Positions 1-9,344 of a stretch of DNA of 18,046 nucleotides are shown in pieces (position 1 is the stretch's first letter; every line of letters starts with the position of its first letter). Under the pieces are notes generated by a model. It saw only the letters and a list, made by a program, of their open reading frames with translations. It did no database searches and was not told the origin of the DNA. Origin of the DNA: Baffinella frigidus (lineage: Eukaryota; Cryptophyceae; Cryptomonadales; Baffinellaceae); contig MU646573.1 in NCBI GenBank assembly GCA_026770585.1, forward strand, positions 53,429-71,474. The letters run 5' to 3'. A program made the translations under genes and the position numbers.

Positions 1-350
1 GGGGTACCGTGATGCCCTCTGGTGGGAGGAAGGGTGCGCGGGAGCGGAGAGCCAACATCGAGGTGCTCCCGCCCAGCTGTGCATCCAGCACCGCCAGGAT
101 GCAGTCGCCGTCATTTCCCTGGTGTCCGGGGACGCCCGCTGTCTTAGGCTTCTGACGCCGAAGATAAGGGTGTATATGCTATTTGAGGCATGCAATCTTA
201 CGCCTTTTTATGTGGACTGATTCTGGTCCGAGATTAGATTGACGTCGGTCGCTTGTAAGTAGTGACCGACGTTTCGACCAGGTTTGGAGGTGCTCCCGCC
301 CAGGTGTGCATCCAGCACCGCCAGGATGCAGTCGCCGTCATTGCCCTGTG

Positions 351-505
351 ATCTCATCCCGCCAGGTATTTAATTTAATTGCTCGAAACGCATACTGTGG
401 GCATCATTTTCCGCCTGAAGTGGCCAAATTGGCAACTTCTGGCAACTTCTGACGCCAAAAATGTGCGTTTCGAGCATTTAATTTAAATACCTGGCAAGAT
501 GAGAT
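351..505. mobile_element. Palindromic MITE-like element inserted in a repeat copy
   Basis: The left arm 351-393 and right arm 461-505 are near-perfect reverse complements. Key words are ATCTCATC at the left end, GATGAGAT at the right end, and GCTCGAAACGCAT against ATGTGCGTTTCGAGC inside. The element interrupts module 1 between CCCTGTG and CCGAGGACG. Other copies (about 110-125 and 967-982) run straight through this point, so the uninterrupted site is visible in the same window. No coding capacity, so a non-autonomous inverted-repeat element. The target duplication is not clear. Confidence 0.75.
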
Positions 506-656
506 CCGAGGACGGTTGGCGTTGGTCAGTTTTAAGTGGTCACCCGCCTAGCTGAGCATCCCGAACCGCCAGGATACAGTCTCTGTTATTTCTCTGTGGC
601 AAATGATCCGGGGACGATCGGCCATCGTCAGTGACTGGACAGTGGGGACGATCGGC

Positions 657-686
657 CAATCGTCAGTGACCGGTCACTGACGATTG
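657..686. repeat. Perfect 30-bp palindrome
   Basis: CAATCGTCAGTGACC is followed directly by its exact reverse complement with no loop. A partial copy of the left arm with its upstream context (GGGGACGATCGGCCATCGTC) lies just before it at about 611-640, suggesting local duplication. Role unknown. Confidence 0.8.
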
Positions 687-1077
687 ACTGGTCACTTATA
701 AGTGGTAGCCGCGGGGACGATTTAATTTCGGGACAAGACAGATCATGCCCCGCTATCTTAGGCTTCCAACGCCGAAGATAAGGGTGTATACGCTATTTCA
801 GGCATACGATGATGCTATCTTACGCCTTTTTGTGTGGACAGACTCTGGTCCGAGATTAGATTGGCGTCGATCACTTTCAAGTGGTGCTGCCGCCTAGCTG
901 TGCATTCAGCACAGCCATCCTGGCTGTGCATCCTGAGACTCCGGCATTTTTTTTTCTCCGGCATTTCCCTGGGGTCCGAGGACGATTCGAGTCAAACCGT
1001 TTTGAGTGGTTTTGACCAAGTTTTGAATCGTCTTCGAAGCCCACTGTGCGTTGCCGCCAGGCGTCTTGACCTCACAG

Positions 1078-1110
1078 GTCTCGGCAGACAGATCGCAGGT
1101 CTGCCGAGAC
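1078..1110. repeat. Short hairpin, 12-bp stem
   Basis: GTCTCGGCAGAC and GTCTGCCGAGAC are perfect reverse complements separated by nine bases. A second small hairpin (GCACAGCC against GGCTGTGC) lies at 909-929. Both are in non-coding repeat DNA. Confidence 0.7.
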
Positions 1111-1334
1111 AAGAGTCGGAGCTGTGGTGCAATCCCGCCGGGGCCTCTCCGTGTCAAACCAAATTCACTATGTGGCGTGTCTCTACCTCACAAGGCCCCC
1201 AGGCCAATGGCTCCAAGAACGACCCTGGAATATCCCATCGAAGAGCCGTGCTCACTTCGGGGGCAGACCTTGCTCATGGCGGGGTCGGAGAGAATCTCGG
1301 ACGAGAGGAGAAGGTGGCCTCGCCTGGCGCACTC

Positions 1335-1860
1335 CATCCTCAGAACCCGCAGCCCCCGCACCCGCTCCTGCAACCGCATTCATCTCCGGTTCATTGTTTT
1401 GAGGGCAACGAAAATTACAGCGCAGATGTTTTACTGTTAAGTCCTCGCGCATATTATTAAGTCCTCGCGGATCCTTGCGTCCTCTCCATCCTCAGCACCC
1501 GCAGCCCCCGCACCCGCTCCTGCAACCACATTCATCGTTTACGTAAACGCTCTGATTCATTGTTTTGGGGGCCACGAAAATTACTGCACAGGTGCTTTAC
1601 CATGAAGTCCTCGCGCATACTCGCGCATATTATTAGGCCCTCGCGCATTCCATCCTCAGCACCCGCAGCCCCCGCACCCGGTCCTGTTCAAGCACCCTCC
1701 ATTCTGAGAGTCCTGCTGCAACACATACTAAACCGTAAACCTCAAAACTTAAAATCTAGGCCCTAAACCCAACACCCTAACCCATAAGCTCTAAACATTA
1801 AATCCTGAACCCTTAAACCCTGTACCCGCTCCTGCAACCACAGTCATCTCCGTTAACTGG
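1335..1860. repeat. Tandem repeat, about 155-bp period, with half-elements
   Basis: The phrase CCATCCTCAG.ACCCGCAGCC with the following CCGCACCCGCTCCTGCAACC recurs at about 1337, 1488 and 1652; its tail recurs again near 1822. After copies 1 and 2 comes TTCATTGTTTTG and then CGAAAATTAC, the inner word of the palindromic family seen at 1846, 4209, 11492 and 14861. In these two places only the left half is present (about 1385-1470 and 1555-1645). A direct word, TCCTCGCGCATA, follows each. No gene is recognised. Confidence 0.65.
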
Positions 1861-2110
1861 TTGATTGCTTTTGGGACAACGAAATTTACTACACACACGC
1901 TTTACTATTACTAGTATGATCCAAGTGTGTGGTAATTTTCGTTGCCCGAAGCAAATATGCATTACGTGTAGGGAGATTAACATCCACCCTCCTTTCGCAT
2001 AGCCCTGCTGCACCTCAACCCATACTCAACCCTAAACCCTGAACCCTAGACCCTTGACTCTAAACCCAAAACCCTAAACCCTAATCCCTAAGCCTTAAAC
2101 CCAGACCCTA
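1735..2110. repeat. Degenerate CCCTAAA repeat interrupted by an element
   Basis: Imperfect CCCTAAA/CCCTGAACC units run on the plus strand at about 1735-1820 and 2010-2110. They resemble an Arabidopsis-type telomere repeat (TTTAGGG on the other strand) but are scattered and mutated, so this is interstitial repeat rather than a chromosome end. The palindromic element at 1846-1977 sits between the two tracts. Confidence 0.75.
1846..1977. mobile_element. Palindromic element, CAACGAAATTTAC core family
   Basis: The left arm (about 1846-1899) and right arm (about 1923-1977) are complementary. Outer words are ATCTCC and GGAGAT; the inner arm is CAACGAAATTTACTACACAC against GTGTGTGGTAATTTTCGTTG; the loop contains CTTTACTATTACTAGTAT. 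It is a close relative of the element at 11492-11627. No coding capacity. Confidence 0.75.
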
Positions 2111-2586
2111 CAATACCACGCGCGATCCCACTATGGAATGAGTCAAGAGTCCCTGAGGGTCCTGCAGACACCATCAAGGGTGATACGACCATCACTTCTT
2201 CTTCTGTATTACTCTCGATACAGGTCCTAGATAGGCCCTTTAGCCTTGAGTTGCGTGATACAATGTCTATGATGCCCAAGAACGACCATCACGGGCAATA
2301 TGACCGCCACACAGAGTGCCCTCACGGTGCATGTTTCGGCGGGCAGCTCCTCCGCACACGGCCTGGAGACTACGCAGTTGAGCGGTGTTCTACTCCACGC
2401 GCGCGCACGTGGCCAGATCCTCAAGGTGGCACGAAGCTCGCATGAAGGTTGCATCAAGCCGGAACGAAGCAGGCGTAACCAACGCAGCCGCTAAGATGCG
2501 TGCACGCGGCAGGATGCTCAGGGTGGCATGAAGCTGGCATGATGGTGGCATAAAGATGGTATGAAGCTGGCGTAACGGGGGCAGAC
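2111..2586. repeat. Region downstream of HEAT-gene exon 3, short repeats
   Basis: About 2424-2577 is built from 10-12 bp direct repeats around GGTGGCATGAAGCTGGCATGA. A stretch on the minus strand near 2300-2360 reads out as protein-like (residues EELPAETCTVRALCVAVIL) after a possible acceptor, but its phase does not fit exon 3 of the HEAT gene, so I do not call it. The rest shows nothing clear. Confidence 0.45.
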
Positions 2587-5500
2587 CTGCCAGTCGACTG
2601 CCTTAAGCGGCGCCAGCAAACTCTCCACCCCCACATCCCCCACCCCCAAACGCCTCCTCGCCGCCCGCAGCGCCCGCAGCATCCCCGCCGCCTCCGCGCG
2701 CAGCGCCCGCTCCGCTGCATCGCTCTCCCGCCGGAGCGCCCCCCACCCCTCCCCCCCAACCCGCGGCACAACCCACGGCACGAGGTCGTCGCGGTGCGCC
2801 GTGGCCCGGGGTCCGGGGTGGGGGAGGGAGGCGATGTGTGCGAGGGTGTCGAGGAGGGAGTGGTCGGAGATGCCGAGGGCGTGCGCGGCGCGGAGGCACC
2901 AGAGTCGTACCTACGCTCCGTTCAAGCAAATACCCTCGCCAGTCAGGAACCACACGGCAACCATCGCCCGCACGGTGCAACGCGAAACAGCCTCACCAGT
3001 CAGCACCCACACGCCAACGATCGCACAGTGCGGGCAGGAGAGAGGTACACGGAAATCGTGTATGGGGAGGACGGTTGGGCGCTAGCAACCGTCTTTCCCT
3101 CAGGAGGAGGATCAAGCAAACACCCACGTCAGGAGCTGCGGTCCGAAGATGTCAAGACCCACGTCAGGAATCATGCACGCCACCCACCCATCGCAGGTTG
3201 CGCTGTGCGGGCAGGGCGCTACACGGACATCGTGTATGCGGAGGACGGGTGGGCACAGCAAGAGCCTTTCTCCACTCGGGAGGAGGTGGGCGGGACGAGC
3301 GAGCGTGTGTGCGGATCATATGGAGAGGTCTACGAGTGAAATGGACGCGACCTGCGCGTCATGCCACTCGCCCGCCAGCCCCGCAACCACCGCCGCACAC
3401 ACCTCCTCCGCCGCGCCCGCCCCACCCCCCACCACCTTTTCCCGCTCCCCCGCGTCCCTACACCCCACCCGGATAATATCCCGCCCGCGTGTACCCGTCG
3501 CGGCATTGTCCGTCCACCCGAGGAGGGAGGCGAGAGTGTCAGCCGCGCGTCGGGCGGTAGCGAACTCGCGATGCTGGATGATGCGGGAGAGGAGCACCGC
3601 GGGGGGGATGCGCAGCGTGGCGGGGAGGTGGGGGGCGAGGGAGGGGAGCAAGTCGGCGTGGAGGATGAGAGCTGCTTCGGCCCTGTGGGGACGGGGGGGG
3701 GGGGTTACGGAAGCGGGGTCGAGTCGTGAGGGGCTGCCGCCCGGATAGGTTCCGTGTGCGTGCGTGCAGGCACGAGCGACAGCGGGAGACGATGAGAGGG
3801 GGGTGGACGGGTGGTGACCGCGCCGCCGCTGATCGCTCCTGGGAGGACGAGAGAGCGCCCAGTGCCTCCGCCACTGCGAGCCTGAGCCGTGTTTGGGGGT
3901 GAGGGGTTGGGGTTTGGGGTTTTGGGTTTAGGGTTCAGGGTTAAGGGGTCAGGGGTCAGGGTTCCGGGTTCAGGGTTCATGGTTCAGAGGTCAGGGTTTA
4001 GGGTTAGGGTTCAGGGTTCAAGGTTCAGGGTTCAGGGTTCAGGGTGCAGGGTTCAGGGTTCAAGGTTCAGGGTTCATCGTTCAGGGTTCAGGGTTCAGGG
4101 TAAGGGTGCAGGGTTCAAGGTTCAGGGTTCAGGGTGCAGGGTGCAGGGTGCAGGGTTCAGTGTTGCGTGCCTGTGTTGGAGACGCGGGTGCTGTTGAGTG
4201 CCTTACTCTTATCCGGGACAATGTTTAATTTAAATGAAAATGAGCAAAGAAGTTTACTACACAGAGGGCTCCTACTAGTAATATTAAAAACGATGTGTAG
4301 TAAATTTCGTTGCTCATTTTCATTTAAATTAAACATGTTCCCGGATAAACTCGTCTAGGCATGCCTAGCGCACTGGCCACGCCAGAGTCTTGGAAGGGGT
4401 CGCCAAAAGTCAATCACCCCTCAAGGCAGTGGTTTTCAAAAGTTGACACTCGTGCCATGTTACGGTTGAAAAGAATCAACCCCCCTCCTCCAGTCTGGCG
4501 TGGGGAGTTGCCTTCGGGAGCCCACGCGACGCGCCAAGGGGACCCTATCGCCCTTTCCTTTCTGAATTACTACACAAAAGATTCATACTAATCATTATAA
4601 AGGGGTCGCATTGAAAAAAAATGAGGGAAAGAAGAAGCGGTCACGTCCGGATGACATGGAATACATTTGTTTTAATATTTGGCCACGCGGTGCAACAATT
4701 CATTTGTAAAAGAACTCGCCATAGATTCGTATTTTTGGTACCAATTCAGGCTGTGGGGGGCACAGCCAGATCTGGCGTATGCCAAGGTAATTTCAAGGAA
4801 ATTCTAGACCCTGTTAGGGGTCACGAGGCGCGGGGCGTGGGCGGGGACATCGCGCGGTTCAGTAAGGAGCACCAGAAACCTTTCACGCTGCAAACGTGGC
4901 GTGCTAGCAGGCCGCATCGCACCATGTCCCTCACCTGAGCGCGTCAAACGCCTCCCGCCCCTCGCGCTCCACCTCCCCTCCCACGCGCACTCCCCGGCCC
5001 CGCCTGCGCTCCTCCCCGACCTCCCCGAGAGCATCTCGCCGCAAAAGCAGCCCGGCGTGCTCCAAGGCTTCGCGCGCAGCGTCCCGAACATCCGCCTCGT
5101 CGTCGCACGCCCGCTCCGCAGCGCACACCACCACGTGTCGGTGCGCCGTCTGAGGAGAAGCGTCCGCCCACCTCTTCGCCAACCCCGTGACCGCCCCCGT
5201 CGCGTCTCCGACCGCTGACTCCTCGGCGGCAGGGTCGCTGGAGCTTGAGCGAACAGCGAGGCGCACACAGCCACTGAGCGCGGCGCGCGACCAGAGCCTC
5301 ACCCAGGGTTCGGCGTCCTGCACCGTGTTCACCAATTGCTCAACCAGGACAGCAGCCACTCTCGCGGCAGCGTCCGGGTCGCTGCCGCGAGTTTTCTCTC
5401 GCGGCGGATGGCGGGTCGCCTCAGCGATCGCACGCGCCGCCGAAGCGCGAACACCGTCATCCTGGTCCTTCAGCGCCTCGACCAGCAGCTCTGCGGCGCT

Positions 5501-5857
5501 GCAGTCACATGCACCCACGCGCCCCAGCCCGATCGCCGCAGCGCTTCGAATGCTCCAGTCGCCGTCGCGCAGCCACCCAGCCGCTCGCTCCAAGAAGCGG
5601 GCATCGTTTTCCTCTGCCAGATTTCCGAGTACCTCAACCGCAGCGCTGACAGCTCCCCGCTCCGCCTCGCCGGGCTGGCCTGCGCCATCGCCGCCGGCTC
5701 CCAGTTCCCGGGAGGACATTGCCAAGCAGGTCTCTGCTTTCTCCTCCACACGATCTCGAATTTTCTGTAGACGCTCGCTACTGAGGCGGGCTAGTACCCG
5801 CATTGAGGCAGCAAGGCGCCACCAGTCGGGCGGTTCCTGGCTCATGGAGAGCACCAT
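2587..5857 (-). CDS. HEAT/ARM-type helical-repeat protein, 3 exons, 3' end open
   Basis: Exons on the minus strand: 5857-4935, 3682-3352 and 2910-2587, together 1,578 bases or 526 codons without a stop. Splice sites are CTCAG|GTGAGG, C-rich tract CCCCACAG|G, GCGCAG|GTCGCG and CGTAG|GTAC. The phases match (2 then 1; 0 then 0), which is strong support. The protein has repeated helix pairs of HEAT style, for example DGDWSIRSAAAIGLGRVGA, DDGVRASAARAIAEA, EPWVRLWSRAALSGC and, in exon 3, VRLWCLRAAHALG. HEAT arrays are protein-binding scaffolds; the partner is unknown. The start is the ATG at 5855-5857, with a second ATG four codons on. After DWQ comes a usable donor (CAG|GTCTGC); if it is not used the frame closes at 2518 after 22 more residues. 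No signal peptide or membrane segment. GC-rich, unlike its introns. Confidence 0.75.
2911..3351 (-). repeat. HEAT-gene intron 2 with a direct repeat
   Basis: The intron holds two copies of a unit offset by 174 bases: GTGTATGGGGAGGACGG at 3058 and GTGTATGCGGAGGACGG at 3232. Each is preceded by GTGCGGGCAG and ACACGG, and further upstream by GTCAGGA.C / CGTCAGGA words. Open frames on the plus strand (2794-3339) run across both copies and are non-coding shadows. Confidence 0.65.
3895..4165. repeat. Degenerate GGGTTCAGGGTTTAG repeat in HEAT intron 1
   Basis: About 270 bases of imperfect 7-mers (GGGTTCA, GGGTTTA, GGGTGCA) on the plus strand, drifting from a TTTAGGG-type base unit. It lies inside the 3683-4934 intron of the minus-strand HEAT gene, so the sense strand carries the C-rich form. 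The rest of this intron (4349-4934) shows no further gene. Confidence 0.8.
4209..4348. mobile_element. Palindromic element in HEAT intron 1
   Basis: Arms of about 55 bases are complementary from TTATCCGGGA to TCCCGGATAA. The stretch TTTAATTTAAATGAAAATGA is matched perfectly by its partner. The innermost arm is GTTTACTACACA against TGTGTAGTAAATTTCGTTGC, the core shared with elements at 1846, 11492, 14861 and 15118. The outer arm is unlike that of any other copy. Confidence 0.8.
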
Positions 5858-6010
5858 TCCTCAGCCCGGGCAGATCGGGCGCCCGACGCAGTTGATGGTC
5901 AAATCTGACGAAAGTCGCTTTACAAAGGCGGACAGGCCGACCGTTGGGATTTTTTTTGGACCTTGACGTTCACTAGGTTCAGGTCCTGGTCTTCCTTCAC
6001 TCAACATCGT

Positions 6011-6252
6011 TATTGTACTTTTCGGGTCAGCGCGGATTTTGGGTCGGGGTCGGGGAGTCGGGAAAAATCGAAAATATCGAAAAAGGGCTCTAGTATTTGT
6101 GCCATATTATGGGTGGGGGGTGCATCTTGTCATCATATCAATGCATAAGATAGCACAAAACTTTAGATGGACGCACCAATTATCGAGATTTTCATTTCCC
6201 GACACCCCGACCCGACCTCGAGAAAATCCGCGCTGACCCGAAAAGTACAATA
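6011..6252. mobile_element. Long inverted-repeat element upstream of HEAT gene
   Basis: The outermost 30 bases on each side are perfect reverse complements (TATTGTACTTTTCGGGTCAG at 6011 and its partner ending at 6252). Complementarity continues inward with gaps through GGGTCGGGGTCGGGGAGTCGGG against CCCGACACCCCGACCCGACC. The centre of about 100 bases is not paired. No coding capacity. It lies about 150 bases upstream of the HEAT-gene start codon, so it could affect its promoter; that is inference. Confidence 0.8.
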
Positions 6253-6324
6253 CCCCCACGGTTCAAGGCTTCCCCTGGCTGGCCCCCGTACGTGGCTCTC
6301 AGGTCATGGTTCCCCCGCCATTGG

Positions 6325-6700
6325 TGGCTCGGGGTTGGGGGGGTGGGGTTTGGGACTTGGGGGTAAAGGATTGGGGTTTAGGGTTGAGGGTTCAAGGTTT
6401 AGGTTTGAGGGTTCCGGGTTTAGGGTCTAGGGTTTGGAATTGGGTTTCAGGGATTAGGGTTGAGGGTTGAGGGGTAATAGTTTAGGATTGATGGTTCACA
6501 GTGTACATACAGTTTAGGGTTTAGGGTTCAGGATGAGGTTGAGGTGTTGGAGTTGAGGTTGTAGGGTTCAGGGTTTAGGGTTTAGTATTCAGTGTTTATT
6601 GCTGAAGGGTTTAGGGGTTTGGGTTTAGGTTCGGAGTTCAGGGTTTAGGTTGAGGGTTCAAGGTTTCAGGGTTCAGGATCTAGGTTTTCGATTTAGGCTT
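6325..6700. repeat. Degenerate TTTAGGG-like repeat
   Basis: Imperfect GGGTTTAGGGTT units with many indels on the plus strand. A smaller tract lies at 7035-7130. Between 6700 and 6925 I see no gene or clear structure. Confidence 0.75.
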
Positions 6701-6925
6701 GTGGAGTTTTCCTTCACGTTGGTTTCTTTCAGGTGTTCGGAAAAACCTCTTCATGTGTTTGGTTTGACATCAGAGGTATCCATGGTTGCAGATCCTGAGA
6801 GCTTAACCTTGGGATAACCTGGGCCTTCAGCCGACTTGCTTCGTCCTGGTGTGTGAGAGAGCGCGCGTTTCTCTTTGGGACCTCCACATGCTCGATGAGG
6901 ACACCCTTTAGCCAGTTTCTGCCGC

Positions 6926-7034
6926 GATCCTTTGTACAGGGGAGGGGGGCTTGATGTGATCTGAAAGGAGGCATGACCTTAAAAACAAGTTCCGGTGTCC
7001 GCCTATGGTGGGAGTTAGAAGAACCTAAAGGACC
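6926..7034 (+). pseudogene. Decayed inverted copy of the exon at 7232-7493
   Basis: This plus-strand segment matches the minus-strand reading of about 7357-7232: GATCCTTT, then CTTGATGTGATC, AAGTTCCGGTGTCCGCCTATG, GAACCTAAAGGACCTAA. The tail still encodes SSGVRLWWELEEPKG-like residues. Further in, the frame is broken by stops at the positions where the partner has codons (for example LDVI followed by a stop). I read this as a dead inverted duplicate. The two copies form an inverted repeat of about 430 bases with roughly 200 bases of spacer. Confidence 0.6.
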
Positions 7035-7231
7035 TAACGGGTTGAGGGTTCAGAGGGTAGGATGTAGGATAGGGTATGTCTTCAGGGTCTGGGGTTGAGG
7101 TTTTAGGGTGAATGGTTGAGGGTTGGTTGTCTAGTGTGCCATCGCTCCTGGAATGAGGGATTTGACCAAGGCAGTTGGGATGAGGGATCTCGCCGTCGAG
7201 GAGATGCTTGTTGTCCGGCGACGTGCAAAAC

Positions 7232-7493
7232 CCCTTTAGTTCCTTTAGGTTCTTCGAGCTCCCAACATAGGCGGACACCGGAACTGGTTCTGTAGAAAGG
7301 CCATGCTTCCTTTCGGATCACATCAAGAAAGGACCTCAAGGACTCACCTAAAGGATCTCTCACCGGAGCGGGACAAACGGAGAGAAGTCCCGTATGTTTC
7401 TTGTACCAGGGTAGGAGCTCCGCCCCCCTTTTTTTGCGTCGCGATTCCAAGTCAGCGAGGCTCTCGTCCTGCCTCTGGATTTCCGCAGAGCGT
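7232..7493 (-). CDS. Orphan coding exon of unknown family
   Basis: On the minus strand an open frame runs from a likely acceptor (TTTTTCATGTGAAATGTCAG|) to a possible donor after GGG (|GTTTTGC). The product is protein-like: a charged helical start (AEIQRQDESLADLESRRKK), then ELLPWYKKHTGLL, SLRSFLDVIRKEAWPFYR and SSGVRLCWELEEPKG. I do not recognise the family. Neighbouring exons were not found. Its 3' half is duplicated in inverted, decayed form at 6926-7034, and conservation of the reading in SSGVRL.WELEEPKG between the two supports real coding origin. It may itself be a gene fragment carried by the inverted duplication. Confidence 0.45.
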
Positions 7494-7603
7494 CTGACAT
7501 TTCACATGAAAAAGGATGCACGTCTCGAGCTTCTGGAGGGTCGAGGGGCTCACGAGAACCCCACACGTGGATTCTTGTCCAGCCCTTGAAAAACACACCC
7601 ACC

Positions 7604-7634
7604 TTTCAGTATCGCCCAAGAGGCGATACTGAAA
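7604..7634. repeat. 13-bp hairpin with 5-base loop
   Basis: TTTCAGTATCGCC and GGCGATACTGAAA are perfect reverse complements around CAAGA. It stands upstream (minus-strand sense) of the exon at 7232-7493, in DNA with no other recognised feature. Confidence 0.75.
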
Positions 7635-7886
7635 ACGCTACCATCTGGTGTCCTCGGGCCTGAACACGCACGCCTCTCCCTGCACTGAGCCTTCCCTCCG
7701 CGCGGTCGTGCTATGTGAGGGTCTCGAAGCGAAGTTATGTGTAACGGAGGATTCCTAGTTGCAGTGCACATGGACCGCAGTCTCGAATTCACGAACACGC
7801 AGCGACGTCATGTCGGGCAACCGTGAGCGAAAACAGGCTCGAGTGCATGCCTTCACGGCACAAGCGGCCTTGGACTTAGGGTTTAT

Positions 7887-8009
7887 TACAGGGGTACCTC
7901 GCTCATAAGAAAACGCACCCCCCCTAGGACCACCATAGGGCCCTACGCATAGGCCTACTGCAGGGTCCTAGGGGGAGGCGGGGTTTCTTATGAGCGAGGT
8001 ACCCCTGTA
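7887..8009. mobile_element. Inverted-repeat element
   Basis: The arms from TACAGGGGTACCTCGCTCAT at 7887 and its partner ending at 8009 are perfect for 26 bases. An inner pair, CCCCCTAGGACC against GGTCCTAGGGGG, follows after a small gap. About 30 unpaired bases form the centre. The surroundings, 7635-7886 and 8010-8394, hold no gene I can support. Confidence 0.8.
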
Positions 8010-8394
8010 CCCTACCACTCACTGTGGCCTGCAGGCAGCCTACACCATCACTCCAGTGCATCTGCACCTCCCGCCCGCTGCACTCAAGGATCTCCTTGCC
8101 TACTGCAGGAGAGATCCCGCGCCATTCGTGTACACGCCGGAAAGGCGCGCGATGCACATCACTGCTTCCGACTCATCCCCGGCAAGACCTTGCTCTCGAT
8201 CGTGTTGCCGTACAGCGCAATGAATTCCTGCCAGCACGCCGCCAATCAGCATGATGCCCTTCGTGCACTGAGCCGCACACCACTTTGGCTCTATGCTGCT
8301 GTGATGCATGTACCGTGATCCAATCTAGCGTGAGAGAAACAATGCAGACGGGTGTCGCAAGTCCCTCGAGGAGGTACCACAAATACTTGAATCT

Positions 8395-9085
8395 TTGGGG
8401 TTGGGTTTAGGGTTTATGGTGTAGGGTTCGGTGTTTAGGGTCTTGGGGTTTAGAGTTTAGGGTTTAGCCATCAGGGTTTAGAGTTATGGTAGGGTGTCGG
8501 CTTAGGGTTTAGGGTTTGGGGTTCAGGGTTCAGGGTTTAGGGTTTTGGGTTTAGGGTTTAGGGTGCCGGGTTTAGGTTTTAGGTTTTAGGGTCTAGGATT
8601 TAGGGTTTAGGGTTTAGGGTTTCAGAATTGGGGTTTACAGTTTAGGGTACCACTCGAGGCTAGAAATGTGAATGGTGTAAAAGAAATGTGATTTTCTTTT
8701 TAACTTTACAAGTTCTTTACAAGTGGACTGCTGTATAGTAATTTTCACACAACTATCACGTTTGGTCACGTTACTGCGGGATATCCCGCAGTAACGTGAC
8801 GAAGCCTGCCCGTGGCAGGTACTAAATTTATCATCCACACATTTAAAATACCCCCTCTTGCAGCTTCGAGTGGTACATGGATTTGGTTTAGGGTTTAGGA
8901 TTTAGGATTTAGGATTTAAGATTTAGGGTTCAGGGTTTATGGTTTAGGGTTTAGAGTTTAGGGGTTAGGGTTTAAGGTTCAGGGTTTTGGGTGTATGGGG
9001 TTAGGGTTCAGGGTTTAGAGCGTCGGTTCAGGGTTTATGATTTTGGGTTTAGGGTTTAGGGTTTAGGGTTTAGGGGTTACAGGTT
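8395..9085. repeat. Degenerate TTTAGGG repeat split by an element
   Basis: Two tracts, about 8395-8647 and 8878-9085, of TTTAGGG with variants TTCAGGG, TTTTGGG and TTTAGGA. The element at 8648-8875 separates them. Tracts of several uninterrupted TTTAGGG units (for example 8598-8620 and 9048-9075) show the base unit most clearly. Confidence 0.85.
8648..8875. mobile_element. Nested inverted-repeat element inside telomere-like repeat
   Basis: Terminal arms are TACCACTCGAGGCT at 8648 and AGCTTCGAGTGGTA ending at 8875. Near the centre, 8765-8800 is a perfect 36-bp palindrome with no loop (GTCACGTTACTGCGGGAT plus its complement). The DNA between centre and ends is AT-rich and mostly unpaired. TTTAGGG repeat lies immediately on both sides. 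Confidence 0.8.
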
Positions 9086-9110
9086 TGGTTGTGTAAGGTT
9101 CCTGTGGTAC

Positions 9111-9321
9111 TGTCGAAATGGGCTCCGTGCGCAAAAAGTTGAGGTCGGGTCAGACACGGATCCATATTCCCCGGAAAAAAATGCCTTTTTGTGACATTTT
9201 GTGGGGGAGGGATGCTATTTTGGGATACAGACCGTGCTGAAGATAGCTTAGAAGTTCAATTTCTGAGAAATCCGGCTCGTTCCTGACCTGACCTCGATTC
9301 CGCGCGGAGCCCATTTCGACA
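9111..9321. mobile_element. Inverted-repeat element just 3' of the lumen-protein gene
   Basis: TGTCGAAATGGGCTCCGTGCG at 9111 pairs with the end at 9301-9321, and GAGGTCGGGTCAG pairs with CTGACCTGACCTC further in. It lies 23 bases beyond the stop codon of the minus-strand gene at 9345-10362, so it probably falls in the 3' untranslated region. Confidence 0.75.
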
Positions 9322-9344
9322 ATATCGTGTGCAAGGTTTCTATG

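Larger units (their letters stand above)
1..1130. repeat. Block of diverged repeats, no gene seen
   Basis: Two sequence modules recur here. Module 1, recognisable by CACCGCCAGGATGCAG and CCGGGGACG, appears around 59-132, 287-349, 539-615 (diverged) and 882-980 (diverged). Module 2, recognisable by GCCGAAGATAAGGGTGTATA and CTCTGGTCCGAGATTAGATT, appears around 139-260 and 751-875. The copies have drifted by substitutions and small indels. Open frames here (for example 834-1460 plus) run across repeat copies and show no protein-like conservation, so I call no gene. Confidence 0.7.

Noticed and set aside
834-1460. 208-codon open frame on plus strand
   Set aside because: It begins at GTG, runs through repeat modules and half-elements, and has no protein-like segments; its frame is not kept between repeat copies.
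2227-2457. Fourth exon of the HEAT gene (EELPAETCTVRALCVAVIL)
   Set aside because: Sequence is suggestive, but no acceptor gives the phase needed to join the donor at 2587/2586.
2838-3476. 212-codon open frame on plus strand
   Set aside because: Overlaps HEAT exons 2 and 3 and their intron in antisense; rich in Arg and Pro from GC bias.
5187-5966. 259-codon open frame on plus strand
   Set aside because: It is the antisense shadow of the HEAT-gene exon, a common effect in GC-rich coding DNA.
7990-8223. 77-codon plus-strand frame with LPPAALKDLLAYCRRDPAPF
   Set aside because: Part looks protein-like, but it starts in the arm of an inverted repeat, has no splice partners and no recognisable domain. 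Possible exon, not enough support.
8395-9085. True telomere
   Set aside because: Repeats are degenerate, interrupted and flanked by genes on both sides; interstitial tracts only.
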